DNA of 44,227 nucleotides from Dehalococcoidia bacterium (lineage in GTDB: Bacteria; Chloroflexota; Dehalococcoidia; Lucifugimonadales; UBA3495): positions 1-44,227 of the forward strand of contig PBPE01000033.1 in the NCBI GenBank assembly GCA_002724585.1, given 5' to 3'. Below the pieces are notes generated by a model. That model was not told where the DNA came from, made no database searches, and saw only the letters and a program-made list of their open reading frames with translations. Of this stretch, positions 32,411-40,165 are shown piece after piece. Made by a program: the position numbers and the translations under genes. Each line of letters begins with the position of its first letter. The first letter of the stretch is position 1.

Positions 32411-32797
32411 TTAATTGCGCTGCAATAGTTCAATCCTAATATTATCGGGTGCCATTACAAAAGCTATCCGGACACCAGGCCTTATGTCATACGGTTCAAC
32501 CGCCATTTCAGCGCCTCTGCTCTTGAGATCAGCAACCGCCTCATCAATATTATCTACACGGAACCCAAAATGGTCCAATCCCAAATGTGGATCCACTGGA
32601 CTAATAGACATATCAACTTCTTCTGGTACTGCCGCAATAAAAACAGCTAATCCATTAATATCCAAGTCTATACGAGGTTGTCCATCCGATTGAACAGATT
32701 CTAGAATTTTCGCATCAAACATGGTCTCAAAATACTTGGCTATACCCATGGGATTCTTGCTGCGAAGATGAATATGATCATAACTATAAACAGGCAT
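32411..32797 (-). CDS. VOC family (glyoxalase/bleomycin-resistance fold) protein
   Basis: 128-aa vicinal-oxygen-chelate protein of two beta-alpha-beta-beta-beta units. 'YDHIHLRSKNPMGIAKYFETMFDAK' contains the first metal His, 'HLGLDHFGFRVDNIDEAVADLKSRGAE' the second, and 'APDNIRIELLQR' the C-terminal Glu. The metal ligand set (His, His, Glu) is intact. Substrate unknown; epimerase, dioxygenase and glyoxalase roles are all possible. GGGAG about eight bases before the ATG. It is convergent with the small membrane protein gene and divergent from the cobalamin operon. Confidence 0.88.
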   Translation of the reverse strand: MPVYSYDHIHLRSKNPMGIAKYFETMFDAKILESVQSDGQPRIDLDINGLAVFIAAVPEEVDMSISPVDPHLGLDHFGFRVDNIDEAVADLKSRGAEMAVEPYDIRPGVRIAFVMAPDNIRIELLQRN

Positions 32798-32927
32798 AAC
32801 TATTCTCCCAAAATATTGTTAACAAACTAATCTTTAGTTCCATGTAGAATAGTTTTAATATACATCAAGTTATTAGCCGTGGCCATATAGGATAATTATC
32901 CGAATATGAAAGTAACTCCATACTATA

Positions 32928-32956
32928 TTGACCTGCAGGATAACAGAATATAGAAT
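32928..32956 (+). promoter_or_regulatory. Promoter of the cobalamin operon
   Basis: TTGACC, 17-base spacer, TAGAAT. Predicted transcription start near 32963, about 40 bases before the riboswitch. It lies in the 637-base stretch without genes (32798-33434), which also holds the riboswitch, a terminator and an inverted repeat. Confidence 0.6.
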
Positions 32957-33000
32957 TGCACTAGCGCCAATTAGGTGGAAATCTTAACAATTGAATAAAA

Positions 33001-33180
33001 AGCACTTTGAGGTGGCCCATCACTGGGCTGAAAAGGGAAGCCGGTTTGAGTCCGGCACGGTCCCGCCACTGTAACTGATGAGAGCATCCAAAACTACAAG
33101 CCACTGGCCATATGGCTGGGAAGGCTCCGGTTGTTCGCCTATAATCAGAAGTCAGGAGACCTGCCTCCTAGTAGACTTGG
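33001..33180 (+). ncRNA. Cobalamin (adenosylcobalamin) riboswitch
   Basis: Contains the conserved elements in order: the GGTGG...GGGAAGCCGG region, CGGTCCCGCCACTGTAA, a variable arm, and the B12 box AGTCAGGAGACCTGCC (about 33150-33165). These define the cobalamin aptamer, which binds coenzyme B12 and represses downstream genes. It directly precedes an intrinsic terminator and the cobalamin operon, so control is probably by transcription termination. Confidence 0.95.
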
Positions 33181-33219
33181 TACCCCTCGTGGAAAAGGTG
33201 TACGAGATTCAATATTCTC

Positions 33220-33249
33220 AACCTGACCACAAAGTCAGGTTTTTTTTTG
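33220..33249 (+). terminator. Riboswitch expression-platform terminator
   Basis: Stem AACCTGAC/GTCAGGTT followed by a run of T's. The 5' arm CCTGAC is also complementary to GTCAGG inside the B12 box (33151-33156), so an alternative antiterminator pairing is possible when the aptamer is unbound. Confidence 0.85.
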
Positions 33250-33262
33250 CCTAATCGTCTCA

Positions 33263-33360
33263 CGAGGAAGAACTGTAGAATGATATTACTCTGGAGAAAC
33301 CTCCTCCTCTCCCGCATAATGATCCTGTTCACAGTAGGACGTTCTACAGTTCTCTCCTCG
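33263..33360. repeat. Long interrupted inverted repeat in the operon leader
   Basis: Arms CGAGGAAGAACTGTAGAA (33263-33280) and TTCTACAGTTCTCTCCTCG (33342-33360) pair over 18 bp with one bulged base, enclosing about 61 bases. Inside is a small GGAG-AAAC-CTCC hairpin (33293-33304). It lies between the riboswitch terminator and cbiA. No T-run follows and no target-site duplication is seen; function unknown. Confidence 0.6.
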
Positions 33361-33434
33361 CTTTTGCAGGAATCTATAAATCGTATCTATTGTATTAAAT
33401 AATAAAACAAGGATATCAAGTTGAGATTAATAGT

Positions 33435-34805
33435 TTGACCCCATCAATTGTTATAGCAGGCGTAAGAAGCGGGGTAGGAAAAACAACAATAGCGACAGGC
33501 ATAATGGGAGCTCTGACAAAAAGAGGTAAGCGAGTTCAACCTTTTAAAGCAGGCCCAGACTACATTGACCCGTCGTATCATAAGCTTGCCACCGGCATAC
33601 CTTCACGCAACCTAGACTCATGGCTGCTGCCGCATGAGATTGTATCCGAACTTTTTCATAAAGCGAGTCAGACTGCAGATATTTGTATCGTAGAGGGGGT
33701 AATGGGCCTATTTGATGGACACTCCAATTTAGATGAATCCGGTTCTACCGCCCAATTAGCTAAGTTAATACACTCTCCTGTCGTGCTTATAGCGGACGCT
33801 TCTAAAGTAGCTAGAAGTGTTGCTGCAGAAATACTTGGATATCGTATGTTTGACCCAGAGCTAAATATAGCTGGAGTGATATTGAACGGAATCGGCAGTC
33901 CTAGACACCTTGAATTCTGCAAACCTCAAATCGAAAAGAGTACAGGAATACCGGTGATAGGATACATGCCCAGACGCCAAGATTTAGTACAACCCGAAAG
34001 ACATCTCGGGTTGATACCTACAACAGAAGGTACGGTAGTCCAAGAGTGGTATGATTCTCTAATATCTCAAACTGAAGAAACCATAGACCTAGAAGCTATC
34101 TGCGATATAGCAACCACCGCAAAACTTGACTTCGTCAAGCCATACATATATCCAGAGTGTCCTCAACCTAAAATAGCAGTCATCGCAGTAGCTAGAGATG
34201 AGGCTTTCAGTTTTTACTACCAAGATTCATTAGACCTCCTAGAAGCTTGGGGCGCTGAAATTGTAGAATTCAGCCCTTTGAAAGACAGCCAAGCACCTGA
34301 ACGGTGTGGAGGGATTTACATAGGAGGTGGATTCCCAGAACTATTCGCACGAGAACTTGCAGAGAATACTCCTATGTTACGATCCATAAATTCCCTAATT
34401 GGTCGGGGTATCCCCGTATATGCTGAATGTGGAGGATTGATGTACTTAGGACAAAGCCTTTCAGATATGAACGGACAGATGCATCCCATGGTTCAAGCTC
34501 TGCCTCTGTCATCTTCTATGAAAGACCAAACCCTTCACTTAGGATATAGAGAGTTAGAAGCCCTTTGCGATAGCCCGATAATGGAGAAAGGACAAATTAT
34601 AAAAGGTCATGAATTTCACTGGTCAGTATTGGAAAATAAACCTGAATTGCACAATGCGTTATATTCCATATTAGATCAAGAAAATAGATTCGAGGGGTTT
34701 CGCAGTGAAAACGTGTGGGCGTCATATGTTCACGTACACCTTGCCAGCGACCCATCGTTAGCTAAGAGATTCGTAGAAGTATGCTCTAAATTTTCCACGC
34801 TGTAA
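33435..34805 (+). CDS. cbiA: Cobyrinate a,c-diamide synthase
   Basis: 456-aa ATP- and glutamine-dependent enzyme (CbiA/CobB) amidating side chains a and c of cobyrinate. N-terminal dethiobiotin-synthase-like domain with P-loop 'GVRSGVGKTT' (about 9-18), 'FKAGPDYIDPSYH' and 'EGVMGLFDG'. C-terminal type I glutamine amidotransferase domain with 'IYIGGGFPELFA', the nucleophile Cys in 'YAECGGLMYLG' and His in 'SYVHVHLASDP'. TTG start without a strong Shine-Dalgarno. First gene of the operon, about 185 bases after the riboswitch terminator. Confidence 0.95.
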   Translation: MTPSIVIAGVRSGVGKTTIATGIMGALTKRGKRVQPFKAGPDYIDPSYHKLATGIPSRNLDSWLLPHEIVSELFHKASQTADICIVEGVMGLFDGHSNLDESGSTAQLAKLIHSPVVLIADASKVARSVAAEILGYRMFDPELNIAGVILNGIGSPRHLEFCKPQIEKSTGIPVIGYMPRRQDLVQPERHLGLIPTTEGTVVQEWYDSLISQTEETIDLEAICDIATTAKLDFVKPYIYPECPQPKIAVIAVARDEAFSFYYQDSLDLLEAWGAEIVEFSPLKDSQAPERCGGIYIGGGFPELFARELAENTPMLRSINSLIGRGIPVYAECGGLMYLGQSLSDMNGQMHPMVQALPLSSSMKDQTLHLGYRELEALCDSPIMEKGQIIKGHEFHWSVLENKPELHNALYSILDQENRFEGFRSENVWASYVHVHLASDPSLAKRFVEVCSKFSTL

Positions 34806-34884
34806 GTTATATGATTATTGTACCTGTTTCCTGATATAGCAAAGTTATAAATTAATTACCAAAACTAAACTAGGATAAAGAATA

Positions 34885-35445
34885 ATGAGTACTGAACCTG
34901 GACCACAATCCGTCAAAGGGCCACGCATTAATAAAGGACTTACAATTGTAAACACCGGAAACGGTAAAGGAAAAACTACTGCGGCAATGGGTGTTCTGTT
35001 TCGTGCCTGGGGCAGGGACATGAAAGTTCAGATGCTCCAATTCATAAAACATACTACCGCAAATTTCGGAGAACAACGAGCCGCCCAAAAAATCGGTGTT
35101 CCTGTAAGAGCTATGGGAGATGGCTTCACATGGCGTTCTAAAGACCTAGATCAAAGCGCTGATCTAGCACGAGCACTTTGGGAAGATGCCAAGGAAATTA
35201 TAGCGTCAAGTGATAATGACCTGGTCATTTTGGACGAATTTACCTATCCACTCCATTATGGTTGGATAGAGGTTCAAGAGGTTATAGAGACACTCGGAAA
35301 ACGACCTGAAATGTTGCACATAATAATAACTGGACGACATGCTCCCCAAGAGCTAATAGATTTTGCTGACTTGGTAACAGAAATGAACGTCATTAAACAC
35401 CCTTACTCCGAAGGCATTAAAGCCCAACCAGGTATAGAGTTCTAG
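34885..35445 (+). CDS. cobO: Cob(I)yrinic acid a,c-diamide adenosyltransferase
   Basis: 186-aa CobA/CobO/BtuR-type enzyme that attaches the 5'-deoxyadenosyl group from ATP to reduced corrinoids. The P-loop 'NTGNGKGKTTAAMG' (about 26-39) binds ATP in the reversed orientation typical of this family. Also seen: 'LQFIKH', 'VILDEFTYPLHYGW' and 'LHIIITGRHAPQELIDFADLVTEM', followed by 'KHPY..GI.AQ.GIEF'-type ending. It follows cbiA by 79 bases, in line with adenosylation at the cobyrinate-diamide stage. Complete. Confidence 0.95.
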   Translation: MSTEPGPQSVKGPRINKGLTIVNTGNGKGKTTAAMGVLFRAWGRDMKVQMLQFIKHTTANFGEQRAAQKIGVPVRAMGDGFTWRSKDLDQSADLARALWEDAKEIIASSDNDLVILDEFTYPLHYGWIEVQEVIETLGKRPEMLHIIITGRHAPQELIDFADLVTEMNVIKHPYSEGIKAQPGIEF

Positions 35446-35487
35446 CCATCAGAACAAAAATCTTAGTAAAGTTAAAAAAGGAAAACC

Positions 35488-36558
35488 ATGTCTATATCGA
35501 AACTCATTGACGAAACTATACTTAAGATTGATCCGTTAGATGAAATATCAATGTCCGCGGCCCGCGAACGTCAAAACACTTTGACCAAACCTCTCGGAAG
35601 TCTGGGTAGACTCGAAGAATTGTCAATTAAATTAGCGGGGATATATTCTAATCCCACACCCGTGATAGCGAATAAATCCGTTATTTTAGCAGCCGGCGAT
35701 CACGGTGTCGTAGCTGAAGGTGTTAGTGCATACCCGCAAGAAGTTACTCCACAAATGGTCCAGAATTTTTTAGCGGGCGGAGCAGGTATAAATGTTCTGG
35801 CCCGACACGCGGGAGCAAATATCGTTATCCTAGACGTTGGAGTAGCTTCAGAGCTTCCCGACCACCCAGTACTAAAAAAAGTCAAAGTAGCACAGGGAAC
35901 TCAAAACATAGCTAACGGCCCTGCTATGACACGTGACCAAGCGATTCAGTGTCTCGAAATTGGCATAAAGGCAGCTGAAGAGCAAATATCTGGAGGGGCC
36001 GACATAATTGCCTTTGGCGAGATGGGCATCGGTAACACAACACCCTCAAGTGCTATTACTAGTGTCATTACAAAAACCGATACTGCTACCACTACAGGTC
36101 GAGGTACTGGAGTGGATGACAAATCACTTGATCACAAAATAGCTATAATAAAAAAAGCTATAGATACCAATAAACCTAATCCTACCGACGGATTGGATGT
36201 GCTTATAAAAGTCGGAGGTCTAGAAATTGGGGCATTGGCGGGGGCAATGCTCGCCACAGCAGCGCGCAACAAACCAGTAATTGTTGACGGTTTCATATCG
36301 GGCGCCGCCGCATTAATAGCGTGGACACTATGTCCAAACGCGAGATTGTATTTTATAGCATCTCATAATTCAGTAGAACCAGGTCACAATATAGGACTCA
36401 GCACTATGGGCTTGAGACCTCTGTTCGACCTAGAAATGCGATTAGGAGAAGGGACCGGCGCTACCTTGGCGATGCCCATAATAGAGGCCGCCGCTAAATG
36501 TCTATCCGAAATGGCCACGTTTGCCGAAGCAGGTGTGTCTGGTAAGGAAAATGATTAA
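35488..36558 (+). CDS. cobT: Nicotinate-nucleotide-dimethylbenzimidazole phosphoribosyltransferase
   Basis: 356-aa CobT making alpha-ribazole phosphate (or an analogue) from NaMN and the lower-ligand base. Markers: 'LTKPLGSLGRLEELSIKLA' (about 31-49), 'AAGDHGVVAEGVSAYPQEVT' (69-88), 'GEMGIGNTTPSSAI', 'GFISGAAALIAW', and 'RLGEGTGATLAMPII' with the C-terminal catalytic Glu region. AAGGA six bases before the ATG. No bluB or bza genes are in the window, so the origin of the base is not visible here. Confidence 0.95.
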   Translation: MSISKLIDETILKIDPLDEISMSAARERQNTLTKPLGSLGRLEELSIKLAGIYSNPTPVIANKSVILAAGDHGVVAEGVSAYPQEVTPQMVQNFLAGGAGINVLARHAGANIVILDVGVASELPDHPVLKKVKVAQGTQNIANGPAMTRDQAIQCLEIGIKAAEEQISGGADIIAFGEMGIGNTTPSSAITSVITKTDTATTTGRGTGVDDKSLDHKIAIIKKAIDTNKPNPTDGLDVLIKVGGLEIGALAGAMLATAARNKPVIVDGFISGAAALIAWTLCPNARLYFIASHNSVEPGHNIGLSTMGLRPLFDLEMRLGEGTGATLAMPIIEAAAKCLSEMATFAEAGVSGKEND

Positions 36559-36625
36559 CGAATCACACAAATACGAAGGAACATTAGCATAGTATAAATA
36601 TCCAATATAAGATCAGGAGCTTTTA

Positions 36626-37429
36626 TTGTTAACATCTTTCCTAATAGCGGCAAGTTTCCTCACCATCGTTCCTTATCGAATACGGAACGAGATTACTCCA
36701 CAAGCAATAAGTAATTCTCGCGCCTATTACCCATTAATCGGTTTAGCTGTTGGCATTTTACTATTAATAATTGAGGAAGCATGTTCGTATGTATTCCCGA
36801 TCACTATTACGGCAGCATTATTAACAGCTACACTGGCCATAGTTACACGGGGTTTACACCTAGACGGCCTCATGGATATCGCGGACGGATTGTTCGGTGC
36901 GTATAAACCTCAGGAACGCCTTAAGATTATGAAAGATCCTCATGTCGGATCTTTCGCAACAGTAATGGCAATATTAATACTGTTATTGAAATACACTGCC
37001 CTACTATCGATCCTAAACCTAAACATACCTGGTAAGGAACTAGCAATTCTTTTAGTACCATGCACCTCCAGATGGACTATGGTCTTACAATTAAATTTGT
37101 TCTCATATATAAGAGAAAATGGTTTAGGATCTTCATTTAGAGATAACAGTTCAAGACTTGCTAGTCTATTTGCTGCAATAACTGTGTCAGTCGTTTGTTT
37201 GTTACTTGGGGGCCCGGCAGGCGTAATACTGTTAGTCGTATTGTCATCGATAGCGTTAATATTGGGAAAAGTAATGTCCAAAATGCTAGGTGGCCTAACG
37301 GGAGATTGTTATGGAGCCACAAATGAACTCATTGAAACTGTAGGATTTATATTAGCTGTTCCAGTAATAACTACAGGGTTCTTACTGCCATTTACTAGGA
37401 TGGTTACATGGATACAAACATCCCTATAG
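36626..37429 (+). CDS. cobS: Adenosylcobinamide-GDP ribazoletransferase (cobalamin synthase)
   Basis: 267-aa membrane enzyme with about six or seven spans joining AdoCbi-GDP with alpha-ribazole (phosphate). The signature 'RGLHLDGLMDIADGLFG' (about 76-92) carries the metal-binding Asp residues, followed by 'MKDPHVGSFAT' and 'GGLTGDCYGATNELIE'. TTG start with AGGAG eight bases upstream. Its last 22 bases overlap the start of cbiB, indicating coupled translation of two membrane enzymes. Confidence 0.93.
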   Translation: MLTSFLIAASFLTIVPYRIRNEITPQAISNSRAYYPLIGLAVGILLLIIEEACSYVFPITITAALLTATLAIVTRGLHLDGLMDIADGLFGAYKPQERLKIMKDPHVGSFATVMAILILLLKYTALLSILNLNIPGKELAILLVPCTSRWTMVLQLNLFSYIRENGLGSSFRDNSSRLASLFAAITVSVVCLLLGGPAGVILLVVLSSIALILGKVMSKMLGGLTGDCYGATNELIETVGFILAVPVITTGFLLPFTRMVTWIQTSL

Positions 37430-38352
37430 AAATACAAATATTATTCATGGCAGTGATCATCGACTTAGCCCTAGGGGATCCACCGAACAAGCTTCACCCT
37501 ACAGCATGGATAGGCACGACCATAATGTGGATGAAACATTTGACACCTAAATCAAATACTAGTCGGTTCTTATATGGTGCATTTATAGCTATAACAATAC
37601 CAACTGTATGGGCAACCTTATCTTATTTAGTCGGACACCTAGCGTTGTTATTGAGCGAAATCGTACACATAGCAGTTACTGCACTAATTTTGAAAACAAC
37701 GTTTTCTATCCGATTGCTCCATAAGACCGCTTTTAAAATCAAATCTTTATTGGTGAACGACAACCTTGAAGAAGTAAGACTAGAAATGGCAGCGTTGGTG
37801 AGTAGAAACACTGCTAATATGACTCATAAACAAGCTATAGCAGCGACTATAGAGTCTGTATCAGAAAACGTAACTGACAGTATGGTTGCCCCTATACTCG
37901 CATATGCGATTTTTGGACTTCCCGGCGCGGTAGCCTACAGAGCAATAAACACACTCGACAGCATGATCGGATACCGTGGCGAATACGAATATTTAGGTAA
38001 AGTTTCCGCTAGACTCGACGATCTTGTAAATTTCATACCAGCCCGTCTTGCTGCTTTAACGCTATGGTTTTCTAGCATTATATTGCCTGGGTTGAACTAT
38101 AAATCTGCTTGGAACATTATGATACGAGATCACGGAAAAACTTCGAGCCCCAATGCAGGTTGGACAATGAGTGTTATCGCAGGGGCTTTAGGCATAGCAT
38201 TAGCAAAAGAAGGGGAATATTCTCTTGGAGATAACAATAATATACTCAAGACGGAGTACATAAGCAGAGCCGTAAAATCAATGTATTTAGGAGCAGGGAT
38301 GACAATAGCTGCTGCTGCAATACTCATTTTGATCATTGATATAGGTCTATAA
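37408..38352 (+). CDS. cbiB: Adenosylcobinamide-phosphate synthase
   Basis: 314-aa membrane protein (CbiB, called CobD in aerobic-pathway naming) that attaches aminopropanol phosphate to cobyric acid. Characteristic 'DLALGDPPNKLHPTAWIG' (about 16-33), 'SRNTANMTHKQAIAATIESVSENVTDSMVAPI' (122-153), 'GLPGAVAYRAINTLDSMIGY' and 'DHGKTSSPNAGWTMS'. Several membrane spans. It overlaps cobS in another frame and is followed one base later by the decarboxylase that supplies its aminopropanol substrate. Confidence 0.94.
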   Translation: MDTNIPIEIQILFMAVIIDLALGDPPNKLHPTAWIGTTIMWMKHLTPKSNTSRFLYGAFIAITIPTVWATLSYLVGHLALLLSEIVHIAVTALILKTTFSIRLLHKTAFKIKSLLVNDNLEEVRLEMAALVSRNTANMTHKQAIAATIESVSENVTDSMVAPILAYAIFGLPGAVAYRAINTLDSMIGYRGEYEYLGKVSARLDDLVNFIPARLAALTLWFSSIILPGLNYKSAWNIMIRDHGKTSSPNAGWTMSVIAGALGIALAKEGEYSLGDNNNILKTEYISRAVKSMYLGAGMTIAAAAILILIIDIGL

Positions 38353-38353
38353 T

Positions 38354-39484
38354 ATGACAGAATCGCTTTTTAGAGAGTCTTCTGGAACTGTACAGAACGC
38401 AAACAGGCCCGTCCATGGGAGCATTAACCCCTCAGAATTGAGGGCTCTTGGATTAAATCCGAATGATGTTTTAGACTTCAGTGCTAGTATTAATCCTTTG
38501 GGACCCCCAGATTCTGTAACGCACACGATCATAAATACGGATATATCTAAATATCCAGACCCAGAATGCTTGCAGTTACGTGAAGCAATAGCAAATCATG
38601 TAAACGTTGATCCCTCATTTGTTATTGCCGGAAATGGATCTACAGAAATTATTCATTTACTCGCCAGGGCATATCTGAATTTCAACTCGGGAAAGCGTCC
38701 TACAAGCGCTATATTTACACCTACGTACGGTGAATACAGAGGGGCTTCCGAACTGATGGGGGCTTCCATTATAGATTTACCATGCAACCCTAAACCTCCA
38801 TTCTTATGGGACTTTGATGATATATATAAAATTATCAAAGCCAACAAACCATCACTAACCTTTATTTGCAATCCAAACAACCCTACAGGTCTATACCTAG
38901 ATGAACACATATTATCAACATTGGCATCCGTGGTAGCAGATATTAAAGGGCTTTTAATCATAGACGAGGCATATTCCAACCTAGTTGAGAATCGATGGGA
39001 TTCAATCGGTATTGCTCAGAAGGGTAATACCGTACTTTTGAGGTCTATGACAAAAGATTATTCCTTGACCGGTATTCGAATAGGCTACGCTATTGGGGCT
39101 CCGAGCATAATATCTGACTTGTCCGCATATCAACCTGACTGGAGTGTAAATAGTTTTGCGCAAGAAGCAGGGATAGCTGTACTAAAAGACAGTGATTACT
39201 TGGCAAGAGCACGGCACACAATAAATACCAACAAGAATTACCTCATATCTAGTCTTACGGACCTAGGCTTCTCTGTTCCAGAGTCCAATGCTAACTTCTT
39301 ACTCGTAAATACAGGTAATGCAGAAGCGTGGAGGGCCAGGTTAATCACTAAAGGAATAGTCGTAAGGGATTGTACTTCCTTTGGTATTCCTGATTACATC
39401 AGGATAGGGATACGAAGCTTAGGAGATTGCGAAAAACTCATCTGGGCCATTAGTGAGATCATTAAAGATTCGACTACAATGTAA
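38354..39484 (+). CDS. cobD: Threonine-phosphate decarboxylase (PLP aminotransferase fold)
   Basis: 376-aa PLP enzyme of the histidinol-phosphate aminotransferase group. Its position directly between cbiB and cobC identifies it as CobD, which decarboxylates L-threonine phosphate to (R)-1-amino-2-propanol phosphate. Visible: 'HGSINPSELRALGLNPNDVLDFSASINPLGPP' (the CobD/CobC-type opening), 'FICNPNNPTGLYL', 'LLIIDEAYSNL', and the PLP lysine in 'RSMTKDYSLTGIRIGYA' (about 227-243). The last of these matches CobD rather than HisC wording. A HisC role is the less likely alternative. Confidence 0.9.
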   Translation: MTESLFRESSGTVQNANRPVHGSINPSELRALGLNPNDVLDFSASINPLGPPDSVTHTIINTDISKYPDPECLQLREAIANHVNVDPSFVIAGNGSTEIIHLLARAYLNFNSGKRPTSAIFTPTYGEYRGASELMGASIIDLPCNPKPPFLWDFDDIYKIIKANKPSLTFICNPNNPTGLYLDEHILSTLASVVADIKGLLIIDEAYSNLVENRWDSIGIAQKGNTVLLRSMTKDYSLTGIRIGYAIGAPSIISDLSAYQPDWSVNSFAQEAGIAVLKDSDYLARARHTINTNKNYLISSLTDLGFSVPESNANFLLVNTGNAEAWRARLITKGIVVRDCTSFGIPDYIRIGIRSLGDCEKLIWAISEIIKDSTTM

Positions 39485-39548
39485 AAGACATTGTTATCAA
39501 TATTTCTGATATCAAACAAATAAACAACGATAGTTCTAGGAGGTTAAT

Positions 39549-40163
39549 ATGGGAGTTATATATCTAATACGACACGGCGAGACAGAATGGAATTCCCAAG
39601 GTAGGATACAAGGGCATACGGACATTGCATTATCGCAAATCGGACTTAATCAGGCTTCATCCACTGCGGAACGATTGAAAAACGTAAAGTTCGATGCAGC
39701 CTATTCAAGTGATTTATCTAGAACGAGAGATACTGCAAAAATAATATTAGGAAATGCTAACATCCCCTTAGAGTCAACAGCGACACTGCGCGAATACCAC
39801 AAGGGTGTATTTGAAGGATTAACGGTTGAGGAATATTCAAAACAATATCCCGATCAATACCAAGCCTCATTAGTTAACGATCTAGATTTCTCACCCACGA
39901 ATGGTGAGAGTGCTCGACAAGTGAGCGAGAGAATGGCTCAGTTCAGTGAAGTGATTAAAACCAAGCATAATTCTGATACTGTTTTGATCGTTGGACACGG
40001 AGGAGCACTTAGGTCTCTCGTCACAAATCTCTTATCCTTGCCTCCAGAATTTATATTCAAATTAGTAACAGATAACTGCTCTGTAACAGTCATACACACC
40101 TATCCAGACAACACAGTTCTACACCTGTACAACGATTCATCTCATATTAAAAAGGCCGACTAG
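39549..40163 (+). CDS. cobC: Histidine phosphatase, probable alpha-ribazole phosphatase
   Basis: 204-aa phosphoglycerate-mutase-like phosphatase with the phospho-His motif 'LIRHGETEWNSQGRIQGHTD' (about 6-25), 'SDLSRTRDTA', 'EYHKGVFEGLT' and the second catalytic His in 'VLIVGHGGALRS'. Such proteins are a broad family; the place inside the cobalamin operon supports CobC, removing phosphate from alpha-ribazole 5'-phosphate or from the finished cobalamin phosphate. AGGAGG five bases before the ATG, the best Shine-Dalgarno of the operon. Confidence 0.85.
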   Translation: MGVIYLIRHGETEWNSQGRIQGHTDIALSQIGLNQASSTAERLKNVKFDAAYSSDLSRTRDTAKIILGNANIPLESTATLREYHKGVFEGLTVEEYSKQYPDQYQASLVNDLDFSPTNGESARQVSERMAQFSEVIKTKHNSDTVLIVGHGGALRSLVTNLLSLPPEFIFKLVTDNCSVTVIHTYPDNTVLHLYNDSSHIKKAD

Positions 40164-40165
40164 TT

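Noticed and set aside
33263-33360. Second intrinsic terminator of the riboswitch, or a MITE
   Set aside because: No T-run follows, the loop is long, and no target-site duplication or further copy is visible in the window; reported as an unexplained inverted repeat instead.
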